From: DASSHA01 sp035693145
Lineage (GTDB): Bacteria; Chloroflexota; Limnocylindria; Limnocylindrales; CSP1-4
Assembly (NCBI GenBank): GCA_035693145.1
Contig: DASSHA010000069.1
Coordinates: 1 to 64,000, forward strand
Direction of reading: 5' to 3'
DNA length: 64,000 nt
Made by a program: the position numbers and the translations under genes. Under the pieces are notes generated by a model. That model was not told the origin of the DNA. It was given only the letters and a program-made list of their open reading frames with translations, and did no database searches. Positions 8,341 to 16,063 of the stretch are shown here, one piece after another; the stretch's first letter is position 1; each line of letters begins with the position of its first letter.

Positions 8341-9096
8341 ATGCGCACGACGGGGAGCCAGCTGCTCGGGATCGTCATCGTCCTTGTCGGTGTCGCGTTC
8401 CTGCTCGCGAACTTCGGGCTCCTCGACCTCGACTGGCGCAGCTTCTGGCCACTCGTGCTCGTGGCGCTCGGCGTCGCGCTCGTCCTGGGCGGAGCGACGT
8501 CCCGGGCAGGCGAGGCGAGCGAGGTCCGTGTTCCCCGCGGCCCGACCGCGGTCGAGCTCGACCTCACGGCTGGCGCCGGACGATTCAAGCTGCGGGGCGG
8601 TGCGACGGCCCTGTTCGAGCTCGCGTCGGGCGACGACGACGTCCGCTGGTCGACGGATCGGGCCGGCGACCGTGGCCGGATCCGCGTCCGTCAGGAGGGC
8701 CGCTGGGCCCCGTGGCAGTGGCGGGGCCGACCGACGGAGTGGCAGATGGGGCTCGCCTCGGACGTCCCGGCGGCGCTCGACCTGACCATCGGCGCGGGCC
8801 AGCTCGACGTCGATCTCATCGATATCCGGCTCATCGGCGCGCGGCTGTCGTTGGGCGCGGCGTCCGGATCGCTGCGCCTTCCACGGCCGGTCGGCGACGT
8901 GCGGATCGAGCTGACGCTCGGCGCCGCCTCGCTGCGGCTCGGCGTCCCGGCCGGCGTCCAGGCGCGGGTGACGAGCAGCGGCGGGCTGTTGTCGATCAGC
9001 GGCGAGCGCGAGACGGCCGGCTGGGCGGGCGCGGCCGATCGGGTCACGGTCGCCGTCTCCGGCGGCGCGTCTTCGGTTCGAATCGAGCCGGCGTGA
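8341..9096 (+). CDS. LiaF-like membrane protein (N-terminal TM pair plus toast-rack beta domain)
   Basis: A 251-residue protein. Two membrane helices occupy residues 8-50 (LLGIVIVLVGVAFLLANFG and SFWPLVLVALGVALVLGG), matching the LiaI/LiaF-type transmembrane domain. The rest is a soluble beta-solenoid-like domain with repeated LDLTxGAG / ELTLGAAS strands, as in the toast-rack family. These proteins usually act in envelope-stress sensing with a two-component system. No cognate kinase is adjacent here, but a kinase and PspA lie elsewhere in the window. The ATG at 8341 is preceded by AGGAG eight bases upstream. A small zinc-ribbon gene converges with a 2-nt gap. Confidence 0.8.
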   Translation: MRTTGSQLLGIVIVLVGVAFLLANFGLLDLDWRSFWPLVLVALGVALVLGGATSRAGEASEVRVPRGPTAVELDLTAGAGRFKLRGGATALFELASGDDDVRWSTDRAGDRGRIRVRQEGRWAPWQWRGRPTEWQMGLASDVPAALDLTIGAGQLDVDLIDIRLIGARLSLGAASGSLRLPRPVGDVRIELTLGAASLRLGVPAGVQARVTSSGGLLSISGERETAGWAGAADRVTVAVSGGASSVRIEPA

Positions 9097-9098
9097 CC

Positions 9099-9269
9099 TC
9101 AGGCGGCGATGGCCGTGATGTGCGGCTCGGGATCGGCGATCGTCGCGTTGCTCCCGCAGCCGTCGCAGTGCACGACGTGCGCGTCGTCGGCAAGCTCGGT
9201 CCAGGCGCCGCACCAGGGGCATTCGACGACCGGGGTGATCCGGAACTGTGGCGCGCTGGTCTCGTTCAT
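9099..9269 (-). CDS. 56-residue zinc-ribbon protein
   Basis: A short gene encoding 56 residues with two zinc knuckles, CPWCG and CDGCG, 18 residues apart, which is the layout of a rubredoxin-like or zinc-ribbon fold. The N- and C-terminal tails are unstructured. CAGACT stands seven bases before the ATG as a possible -10, so the mRNA may be leaderless. It is tail to tail with the LiaF-like gene. Four Cys with regular spacing and a clean start and stop support a real gene; its function is unknown. Confidence 0.7.
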   Translation of the reverse strand: MNETSAPQFRITPVVECPWCGAWTELADDAHVVHCDGCGSNATIADPEPHITAIAA

Positions 9270-9327
9270 GTCCGGCAGTCTGCGGGCAGTCCGTGACAGC
9301 TAGCGTGTCACGCTCGTCGGACGACCG

Positions 9328-10236
9328 GTGACCGCCGCGATCGAGACGACCGAGCTCGCGAAGACGTACGGCAGCACGGTCGCGCTCGCCGCGCTCTCGA
9401 TGCGGGTCGAGCGCGGTGAGGTGTTCGGCTTTCTCGGGCCGAACGGCGCCGGCAAGACCACGGCCGTCAAGCTGCTCCTCGGCCTGGCCCGGAGGACGGG
9501 CGGCACGGGCAGCGTCCTCGGGGCTCCGCTCGGTGATCGCCGGATCCGCGCGAAGATCGGATACCTGCCGGAGCAGTTCCGCTACCAGCCCTGGCTGCGC
9601 GCGGACGAAGTCATCGACTTCCACCGGCGGCTCAGTGGCGTCTCCGCATCCGACCCCCGCACCGCGACCCCGACCCTCCTCGCGAGCGTCGGCCTCGCGT
9701 CGCGCCGGAACGACCACGTCGGGACGTTCTCGAAGGGCATGCAGCAACGACTCGGTCTTGCCGTGGCCCTCGTCGGCTCGCCCGACCTGGTCGTCCTCGA
9801 CGAACCCACGTCCGCGCTCGACCCAGTCGGTCGGAGCGAGGTGCGGGTCCTCGTGCGGGCGATCGCCGACCGAGGTGCGACCGTCTTCCTGAACTCGCAC
9901 CTGCTCACGGAGGTCGAGCGCGTCTGCGACCGCGTCGCGATCGTCGATCGCGGACGCATCGTCGCGGCGGGCCGGCCCGACGACCTGGTCGAGGACTCGG
10001 GCGTGCGCATCGTCGTGAGCGGGCTCGACGCGCCCGCGGACGTCGCCGCGAGGTTCGGATCGGTCGACGAGGACGGCGTTGGCTTGCGCGTCGGCTGCCG
10101 CCCTGACGACGTCTCGGACCTCGTCGCCGCGCTCGTCGCGGCCGGTGGCCGTGTCCACGCCGTCGAGCCGCTCCGGACGACGCTCGAGGACCGATTCCTC
10201 GCACTCGTCGCTCCGACCCACGTGAGCGGCACGTGA
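9328..10236 (+). CDS. ABC exporter ATP-binding subunit
   Basis: A 302-residue ABC ATPase. Walker A is GPNGAGKTT near residue 38, the signature is FSKGMQQR near residue 135, Walker B is LVVLDEPTSALDP near 153, and the switch His follows in NSHLL. The sequence belongs to the CcmA/NatA-type subfamily that energises ABC-2 exporters. It starts with GTG and its stop overlaps the permease GTG (GTGA), so the two are one transcriptional and translational unit. Substrate unknown. Confidence 0.92.
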   Translation: MTAAIETTELAKTYGSTVALAALSMRVERGEVFGFLGPNGAGKTTAVKLLLGLARRTGGTGSVLGAPLGDRRIRAKIGYLPEQFRYQPWLRADEVIDFHRRLSGVSASDPRTATPTLLASVGLASRRNDHVGTFSKGMQQRLGLAVALVGSPDLVVLDEPTSALDPVGRSEVRVLVRAIADRGATVFLNSHLLTEVERVCDRVAIVDRGRIVAAGRPDDLVEDSGVRIVVSGLDAPADVAARFGSVDEDGVGLRVGCRPDDVSDLVAALVAAGGRVHAVEPLRTTLEDRFLALVAPTHVSGT

Positions 10237-11090
10237 TCGCCATCGCCCGGATCACGCTCCTCGAGGCTCTTCGACGACGGCTGCTCTGGGCGCTCCTCGG
10301 GTTGACGATCCTGAGCGTGCTGCTGACGACGTGGGGGATCGGCCGGCTCGTCGACGTCGCCCGGACGTCGCGCGGTGGCCTCGACGCGATCGAGCTCGCG
10401 CTCGGCGTCTCCCAGGTCCTGATCCTCGTCGCCTTCATGTTCAGCTTCGTGCTGGCGATGACCGGAGCGTTTCTCGGTGCGCCGGCGATCGCCGGCGACC
10501 TGGAATCCGGTGTCGCGCTCGCCGTCCTGGCCAGGCCGATCCGGCGCGCCGACCTCGTCGTCGGCCGCTGGTTGGGCCTGTCGCTCGTCCTCGCCGCATA
10601 TGCGCTCGGCGCGGGCATCCTCGAGACCGTTGCGGTCGCCACGATCAGCGGCTACACGCCGCCCGACCCGATCGGCGCCGCGCTCCACGTCGCCGGCGAG
10701 GGGATCGTTCTGCTGACGTTCGCGCTGCTCCTCTCGACCCGGCTGCCGGCCATCGCCGGGGGGGCGATCGCCGTCGTCGCGTTCGGGCTCGTCTGGATGG
10801 CCGGCGTGCTCGGCGGTGTCGGGGCGTTCTTCGGCGTCCCGGCCCTCGCGACCGCGGCCGACGCCGCGAACGTCGTACTGCCGACCGACCTCCTCTGGCG
10901 TGGCGCGGTGTTCGCGCTCGAGCCGCCGGCCATCATCCTCGCCGCCGGTGGGGTGCCGGCCCGCGCCCTCGTGGCGAACCCGTTCTACGCCGCCGCGCCC
11001 CTGTCGCCGGCCGAGCTCGCCTGGGCTGCGACGTGGGTCGCAGTCGTGCTCGGGCTCGCCGTCCTGTCGCTCGACCGCCGCGAGATCTGA
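10233..11090 (+). CDS. ABC-2 type exporter permease
   Basis: A 285-residue integral membrane protein with about six helices, the first at residues 16-36 and the others spread to the C-terminus. ESGVALAVLARPIRRADLVVGRW is the cytoplasmic segment typical of NosY-like ABC-2 permeases, where the domain contacts the ATPase. Translation is coupled to the ATPase gene through a 4-bp overlap. No accessory gene identifies the substrate; a drug, lipid or envelope precursor is equally possible. Confidence 0.88.
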   Translation: MIAIARITLLEALRRRLLWALLGLTILSVLLTTWGIGRLVDVARTSRGGLDAIELALGVSQVLILVAFMFSFVLAMTGAFLGAPAIAGDLESGVALAVLARPIRRADLVVGRWLGLSLVLAAYALGAGILETVAVATISGYTPPDPIGAALHVAGEGIVLLTFALLLSTRLPAIAGGAIAVVAFGLVWMAGVLGGVGAFFGVPALATAADAANVVLPTDLLWRGAVFALEPPAIILAAGGVPARALVANPFYAAAPLSPAELAWAATWVAVVLGLAVLSLDRREI

Positions 11091-11116
11091 CCCGCGGCGA
11101 CGCCCGCCGATCGTCG

Positions 11117-11710
11117 TCAGCCGCGATACCGGAAGCAGCCGGGCAGGTGATCGTCGACGAGGCCGACCGACTGCATGAAGGCGTAGACGATCGTCGGGCC
11201 GACGAACCGGCAGCCGCGCGCACGGAGGTCGGCCGAGAGCGAATCGGAGGCGGCCGTTCGTGCCGGAACGTCGCCGGCGGTCGCATCCGGTGGCAGGCGC
11301 GCGGGCGGACTCGGCAGGCGCTGGTCCAGGTACGCCGCGAACGACCCGAACGCGCGCCCGATCGCCATCACCGCATTGGCGTTCCCGATCGTCGCCTCGA
11401 CCTTCGCACGGTTGCGGACGATCGTGGCATCGGCCACCAGGCGCTCGACGTCGGCCGTGCCGAACGAGGCAACGACCGCCGGCTCGAAGCCACGAAAGGC
11501 GGACCGAAAGGCCTCGCGCCTGCGAAGGATCGTCGACCACGACAACCCGGCCTGGAACGATTCGAGGGCGAGCCGCTCGAACAGCCCGACGTCGTCGCGG
11601 ACGCGGACGCCCCATTCCTCGTCGTGGTAGCGCGCCATCACCGGGTCCCAGCGACCGGTCGGGCCCGGTGCTGCCCAACCGCAGCGCGGGAGGTTCGGAT
11701 CGACGTCCAC
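11117..11710 (-). CDS. tag: DNA-3-methyladenine glycosylase I
   Basis: A 197-residue protein matching Tag, which excises 3-methyladenine from alkylated DNA. The N-terminal RCGW and YHDEEWG motifs are diagnostic; C10, H29, H188 and C192 (HLPGC near the C-terminus) correspond to the structural zinc site of the E. coli enzyme. The conserved ESFQAGLSW segment lines the base pocket. The GTG start lies six bases after CAGACT, a possible -10 box, so the message may be leaderless. The gene stands alone between the ABC exporter and the SpoIID-type gene. Confidence 0.95.
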   Translation of the reverse strand: MDVDPNLPRCGWAAPGPTGRWDPVMARYHDEEWGVRVRDDVGLFERLALESFQAGLSWSTILRRREAFRSAFRGFEPAVVASFGTADVERLVADATIVRNRAKVEATIGNANAVMAIGRAFGSFAAYLDQRLPSPPARLPPDATAGDVPARTAASDSLSADLRARGCRFVGPTIVYAFMQSVGLVDDHLPGCFRYRG

Positions 11711-11749
11711 CCAGGCAGTCTGCCAGCGGGGCGTCGCATGCGCCGACCG

Positions 11750-13255
11750 TCAGCCGATCGGCGCGAGGTCGAACAGATTGCTCCGCAGGGATGCGTCGGC
11801 AGCCGGCTTCCAGGCGTTCACGACGGCCCGGAAGATGTCGCCGGAGACGGACTTCGTGCCGAGCGACCCGGTCAGCGTCACGCGATACAGCCGCCCCGAG
11901 ACGCCGCGGTGCGAGAGGTCGATCGAGCTCAGCGTGCCGACGTTCGTTCGGCTGTCCCTGGCGAGGTACGACGACAGCTGCGCGATCGTCCAGGTGGCCG
12001 AACGCCAGGTCGCGTAGGGCGAGGCGGCGTCGTATGGCGTGCCATCCGGCGTGCGGTCCGACGACCCGCGCAGATATGCGACGGGCGACGACACGACGGA
12101 ACCGCTCGCGCTCGGGAAGGCGTACTCGTTGCTCTCCGTCGCGCCGCCGCCCGCCGAGTGGAACATCGCGCTGATGACCGTCGAGCCGTACCGCAGGACG
12201 GTGCCCTCGTCGCCGTCGATCGCGACGTCGGTCGTCGCCTGCTCGCCCTTCGTCCCGTGATAGACCTGCGAGCGCGTGTCGTCGTAGACGTCCCAGCCAC
12301 CGGTGGTCGGATGGAGATGCGCGACGGCATAGCTCCGCGCCGCGATCGCCTGCACGCGGAGCGCCTGGCTCGGCCAGGTCGACGGCATCTCCGACGGGAC
12401 GACGCCGCGCAGGTACAGGTCGAGGCCGACCTCGTTCACGACCTTGATCGTCGAGGGCGTGCCGTACACGCGAATGACGCCGCGGTACGTGTCATACAGC
12501 GTCGGCTTCGAATCGACCTGGAAGCGGGTCGACGACTGCTCGGGCCGAAGGCGGATGCTGCAACAGGACGTCGTCGACAGCAGCGCGCTTCCCGACGAGG
12601 AGGCGATCGTCAGGCGCCAGGTTGCGCCGCCGCCACTGATCGTCGGGGCGAGCGTGACCTTCGCGTCGGCGGGCCACGTCCCGGCGATCCCATCGACGCT
12701 CCACGTCCCGCTCCGGGCGTGCAGCACGAGTGGCGCCGCCGTCGTCGGCGCGAAGCCGGTCATCAGCAGGACCCGGACGGCGGTCGTCGGGCTGACCGAT
12801 GAGATCGTCGTCGAGCGGTAGTAGTGGGCGAGGATCGTCTCGGCCGACTGGCCGGCGAGCGCCCTGCCGCGGGCGCCGTATTGCGACATCCCCACGCCGT
12901 GACCGTAGCCCCGTCCGTAGAACGTGATCGAGCCGCTGACCCGGCCACCCGAACCCAGCACCGGCAGGCCCGAGGTCGGAGCGGGCGTGGCCGTCGGATG
13001 CGGTGTCGCCGTCGGCCCGGCCGTCGGTGCAGACGTTGGGACGGGCGGGATCGTCTGGATCGCGACCCGCCGCCGGGCGCCGACGGGCGGGCTCGGCGTC
13101 GCGGTCGGCGCCGGTGTCGCCTCGGTCGACCTCGGCCCCGCGCCCGCGACCGACGAGGGCCGGGCCGCCGTGACGACGATGGCAATGAGCAGGCACGCTG
13201 CGGCCCCCAGGAGCGCGGCGGCAACGCGTACCCGGGACGATGGGTGGAGCGACAT
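11750..13255 (-). CDS. Secreted SpoIID/LytB-domain protein
   Basis: A 501-residue exported protein: a signal sequence at residues 10-38, then a Thr/Pro-rich linker to about residue 95, a beta-rich middle and the SpoIID/LytB domain at roughly 255-470. The SpoIID hallmark is LYLRGVVPSEMPSTWPSQALRVQAIAARSYA; note that the second Glu commonly seen before ALKAQA is Gln here. SpoIID enzymes are lytic transglycosylases acting on stem-peptide-stripped glycan during sporulation. The FYGRGYGHGVGMSQYGA segment before the domain also occurs in family members. The ATG has GGAGG three bases upstream, rather close. No sporulation gene is visible, so a vegetative wall role is likely. Confidence 0.88.
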   Translation of the reverse strand: MSLHPSSRVRVAAALLGAAACLLIAIVVTAARPSSVAGAGPRSTEATPAPTATPSPPVGARRRVAIQTIPPVPTSAPTAGPTATPHPTATPAPTSGLPVLGSGGRVSGSITFYGRGYGHGVGMSQYGARGRALAGQSAETILAHYYRSTTISSVSPTTAVRVLLMTGFAPTTAAPLVLHARSGTWSVDGIAGTWPADAKVTLAPTISGGGATWRLTIASSSGSALLSTTSCCSIRLRPEQSSTRFQVDSKPTLYDTYRGVIRVYGTPSTIKVVNEVGLDLYLRGVVPSEMPSTWPSQALRVQAIAARSYAVAHLHPTTGGWDVYDDTRSQVYHGTKGEQATTDVAIDGDEGTVLRYGSTVISAMFHSAGGGATESNEYAFPSASGSVVSSPVAYLRGSSDRTPDGTPYDAASPYATWRSATWTIAQLSSYLARDSRTNVGTLSSIDLSHRGVSGRLYRVTLTGSLGTKSVSGDIFRAVVNAWKPAADASLRSNLFDLAPIG

Positions 13256-13321
13256 GTGCCTCCGAGACTGACGGCCGGTCGGCCCGAGCGCCCACCCCCC
13301 AGCGGGCCTACCGCTCGGCGG

Positions 13322-13327
13322 TACTCT
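13322..13327 (+). promoter_or_regulatory. -10 box TACTCT of a leaderless gene
   Basis: TACTCT ends seven bases before the GTG at 13335 and no ribosome site is present. I see no clear -35. Confidence 0.5.
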
Positions 13328-13334
13328 GCCACGG

Positions 13335-13853
13335 GTGATCGGTGTCTATCTCGGCCATGGCGCGAGCGGGAATGCCGCGAGCATGGCGCCGTACGTCGAC
13401 GGCCTGCGCGCCCGCGGGGTCGACGCGCACCCGCTCGAGCTTCCGCGCCGCCGCGCCGAGGACGCCGTGCCGGCGCTCGTCGCGCAGATCCCCGTCGGCG
13501 GCCGCGTCGTGGTCGGCGGTCATTCGTACGGCGGCCGCGTGGCGAGCCTCGCGGCGGCGGGACCGCTCGCCGACCGGGTGGCCGCGCTCGTCTGCCTGAG
13601 CTATCCGCTGCACCGCCCGGGCGCGCCGGACACGGCCGCGGCGCGGACGGCGCATTGGTCGTCGATCGGGTGCCCGGTGCTGCTCCTGTCGGGCGAATCC
13701 GACCCGTTCGCGCGGATCGACCTCCTGCGTGACGCCGTCCGCCGTCTTCCCCAGGCGACGCTCGTCACCTGGCCGCGCCTCGGCCACGGCCTGCGGCCGG
13801 TCCTCGACGAGGTCGTCGAGCGCGTCGCCGCGTTCGTCGCCGGCCTCGGGTGA
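13335..13853 (+). CDS. Alpha/beta hydrolase (Tex30/KANL3-like dienelactone-hydrolase fold)
   Basis: A 172-residue minimal alpha/beta hydrolase. The nucleophile elbow is GHSYGG near residue 56, the acid is in LLSGESDPF near 118, and the catalytic His is in RLGHGL near 150. The oxyanion Gly is in the N-terminal YLGHGASG. Size and motifs match small hydrolases related to Tex30/KANL3 with unknown esterase substrates. It begins with GTG seven bases after TACTCT, so the transcript is probably leaderless. It is followed by 258 nt of spacer before the next gene. Confidence 0.85.
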   Translation: MIGVYLGHGASGNAASMAPYVDGLRARGVDAHPLELPRRRAEDAVPALVAQIPVGGRVVVGGHSYGGRVASLAAAGPLADRVAALVCLSYPLHRPGAPDTAAARTAHWSSIGCPVLLLSGESDPFARIDLLRDAVRRLPQATLVTWPRLGHGLRPVLDEVVERVAAFVAGLG

Positions 13854-14111
13854 GGGGGCGCTGTCACCGAACCCCTTGTCGCATCGGTGCGCGGTTCGTA
13901 TCCTGACGCTCCCCCAGACGCCCGCTCGAAACGCGCGATTCGGCGGACGAACCGACCAGCCGTCGCCGGCGACCCCCGCGTCCTTGATTCCCGGGCGTCA
14001 TCGCGAGTTCGTCAGCCCATCCGTCCCGCGCATCGACATCCCGCCGCCGGCACGGCTCCAGCCTTCGTTCGACGCGCGGACCGCGCGCCGATCAGGTGGA
14101 AGGAGCGCGCA
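13854..14111 (+). other. 258-nt leader/spacer upstream of the lysozyme-like gene
   Basis: A TATCCT hexamer near 13899 could be the -10 box of the downstream gene, giving a leader of about 200 nt. I looked for a c-di-AMP-type riboswitch, because such elements precede wall hydrolase genes in other GC-rich bacteria, and did not recognise its conserved segments. Confidence 0.3.
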
Positions 14112-14936
14112 TTGCCGGACCTGCGTCACCGCCGTCAGGCGGTCCTCGTCGCCACGATCGCGACGTCCATGCTCCTGGCTGGCTCGGCTTCCGGGGCGAT
14201 CGCCCGAAGCCCGGCGGGCCTCGATCGCTTCCTCCACGCCCTCGGAAACGTGGAATCCGGCGGCCGCTACACGGCCCGGAACGCCTCGTCAGGGGCCTAC
14301 GGCAAGTACCAGATCATGCCGACGTCGTGGCGCGCGTGGGCCCTTCGCTACCTCGGCAACGCGCACGCCAGGCCGACCCCGGCGAACCAGGAGACCGTTG
14401 CGCGCCGCAGGGTGACGGCGCTGTATCGGTCGCTCGGCGAGTGGCGCTTCGTCGCTCACTGGTGGCTGACGGGGAGCTCGAGCAGGAACGTCGCGTCGTG
14501 GTCCGCGTATGCCCGTCGCTACGTCGCGAAGGTCATGGCCGGCTACGCCAGGCCCATCCCGCCAGTCGTCGCGATGACGGACGACGGATCGAAGAGCATC
14601 GCCTACGCCGGGAGCTGGCGCGTCGCCCGTCACGGCGCCTACCTCGGCGACCGGGCCCATTACGCGGAGGCCCCAGGCGCCGGCGCATCGTTCACGTTCA
14701 GCGGTCGCGGCATCGCCTGGATCGGCCCGCTCGGTCCGACCCGGGGACGAGCGCAGGTTCTGATCGACGGGTCTGCGGTCCGAACGGTCGATCTTCGGCA
14801 GGCGCATTTCGTGGCGCGCGCGACGATCTTCTCGACGACCTGGGCAACCCCGGGGAAGCACACGATCGCGATCCGTGTCCTCCGGGCGCCGGGCCGGCCG
14901 GTCGTGGCGCTCGACGCCTTCGCGGTCAGGCCGTAG
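14112..14936 (+). CDS. Secreted transglycosylase-like protein with C-terminal beta domain
   Basis: A 274-residue exported protein. The start is a TTG at 14112: AAGGAG stands six bases upstream and the first 25 residues then form a clean signal peptide ending in SASGAIA. Residues 40-130 hold a lysozyme/SLT-like fold with NVESGGRYTARN and GAYGKYQIMPTSW, where the Glu of VESGG is the presumptive catalytic acid. This resembles resuscitation-promoting-factor or transglycosylase-like domains that cut peptidoglycan. Residues 160-274 look like a beta-sandwich (SWRVA... FTFSGRGIAWIGPLG... RATIFSTTW) as seen in carbohydrate-binding modules. Its job is probably wall remodelling. Confidence 0.82.
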   Translation: MPDLRHRRQAVLVATIATSMLLAGSASGAIARSPAGLDRFLHALGNVESGGRYTARNASSGAYGKYQIMPTSWRAWALRYLGNAHARPTPANQETVARRRVTALYRSLGEWRFVAHWWLTGSSSRNVASWSAYARRYVAKVMAGYARPIPPVVAMTDDGSKSIAYAGSWRVARHGAYLGDRAHYAEAPGAGASFTFSGRGIAWIGPLGPTRGRAQVLIDGSAVRTVDLRQAHFVARATIFSTTWATPGKHTIAIRVLRAPGRPVVALDAFAVRP

Positions 14937-14963
14937 GCCGGGCCAGGCGAGCGACGCTCGCGA

Positions 14964-15353
14964 CTACTTCGCGACCAGCGTGCCCTTCATGTCGGGGTGG
15001 ACGTCGCAGCGGAAGGCGTAGTTGCCGGCAGCGAGGGCCGGGACGCTGTACGCCTTGCTGCCCGGGCCTGCGAAGATCTCGCCCTCGAAGAGCTTCTGGC
15101 CGAACGAGTCGTCAGCGGCGACGGCGACGTTGTGCGGAGCGCCGTCCCGGTTGTCGAAGGTCAGCGTGAAGGCCCTGCCCGCCGGGACCTCGTAGCTCGC
15201 CTGTTCGAACTTCATGCCGTTCGCGACGATCGTCGGCGCGTTCGGGTCGGACGACGCCGGCGGGCCGGACGCAGCGGGTGCGCTCGAGCCGCCGCACGCG
15301 GCGGCAGTCAGGGCGAGGAGCAGGCAGGCGATCGGGAGGAGGAGGCGATGCAT
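14964..15353 (-). CDS. Blue-copper (cupredoxin) lipoprotein
   Basis: A 129-residue plastocyanin/azurin-like lipoprotein. The lipobox LTAAAC puts the anchored Cys at residue 20. The type-1 copper ligands are all present: H74 in PHNV, then C116, H119 and M122 in RCDVHPDM. It is presumably an electron carrier on the outer face of the membrane. AGGAG stands seven bases before the ATG. It is downstream of a small membrane-protein gene on the same strand, with a strong hairpin between them. Confidence 0.92.
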   Translation of the reverse strand: MHRLLLPIACLLLALTAAACGGSSAPAASGPPASSDPNAPTIVANGMKFEQASYEVPAGRAFTLTFDNRDGAPHNVAVAADDSFGQKLFEGEIFAGPGSKAYSVPALAAGNYAFRCDVHPDMKGTLVAK

Positions 15354-15372
15354 CGTGGTCTCCTGGTCATGC

Positions 15373-15401
15373 GGAAAGGCGCCGCTGCCCGGCGCCTTTC
15401 C
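15373..15401 (-). terminator. Perfect 12-bp hairpin between two minus-strand genes
   Basis: GGAAAGGCGCCG (15373-15384) and CGGCGCCTTTCC (15390-15401) pair completely around a 5-nt loop. It lies just upstream of the ribosome site of the cupredoxin gene. No T-run follows on the minus strand, so it could be an attenuator or mRNA-stabilising stem instead of a true terminator. Confidence 0.5.
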
Positions 15402-15418
15402 GGTGGCTGCGTGTTCGG

Positions 15419-15853
15419 TCACGCCTTCGCGCCGGCACCCGCGGGTCGGAGCCCGACGAAGGCCAGGACGTCGCCGACGACGGCCGCGACATACCGTGCC
15501 GGATTCCCGTCGGCGCGGAGGAAGTCGACGGCGAGGACGGCGATGAGGATCAGCTCGTCGGCCTTGGCGATGTAGGCCGTCTCGTAACGCGGGCCCATGA
15601 TCGCCCAGCCGACGATGGCCGTCAGCGCGTAGCCGATGAGCCCGAGCCGGACGATGCCACGATAGCGAACGGCGATCCCGAGCGGCACGATCATCGCGAC
15701 CGCGGCGACGAGGTAGCCGAAGGCGTTCAGCGAGAAGAGGAGCCCGCCGAGCGTCGAGTGGATGTACGCCGTGACGAGCACGAGCCCGACGATCAGCGCG
15801 CGAAGTGCGACGCCGGCCGGGGTGATCCGACTCTCGGAAGCATGTGCGTCCAT
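15419..15853 (-). CDS. Small conserved membrane protein (four predicted helices)
   Basis: A 144-residue protein with helices around residues 14-32, 40-60, 66-85 and 98-118, and a short basic C-terminal tail. GGAGG eight bases before the ATG at 15853 decides this start over the frame-open codons further upstream. I do not recognise a named family. It is followed by the blue-copper lipoprotein gene, with which it probably forms an operon interrupted by a hairpin, so a link to redox or copper handling at the membrane is possible but unproven. Confidence 0.65.
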   Translation of the reverse strand: MDAHASESRITPAGVALRALIVGLVLVTAYIHSTLGGLLFSLNAFGYLVAAVAMIVPLGIAVRYRGIVRLGLIGYALTAIVGWAIMGPRYETAYIAKADELILIAVLAVDFLRADGNPARYVAAVVGDVLAFVGLRPAGAGAKA

Positions 15854-16063
15854 GGTGGGTGGCCTCCCTGTGTGGTGGTCGGTCGCTGCGGCGTCTGCCG
15901 TCGACAGCACGCATCGTCGGGCTCCCCGCGGCCCGAACCGAGCGGCAACGGTCGTGACCCTGACCGGACGGACGCCCTGGCGCCGGGCTGGACGGATGAC
16001 GTAGCCGCGGCGGCCGACGGACGATGTCCTCGCGCGCGCGCCCGTCGGTATCCTTCCCGCGCC

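Noticed and set aside
9075..9096. tRNA T-arm-like GGTTCGAATC
   Set aside because: It lies inside the LiaF-like coding sequence, and no acceptor or anticodon stem can be drawn around it.
13854..14111. c-di-AMP (ydaO-type) riboswitch before the wall-hydrolase gene
   Set aside because: The context is right but I could not find the conserved sequence blocks.
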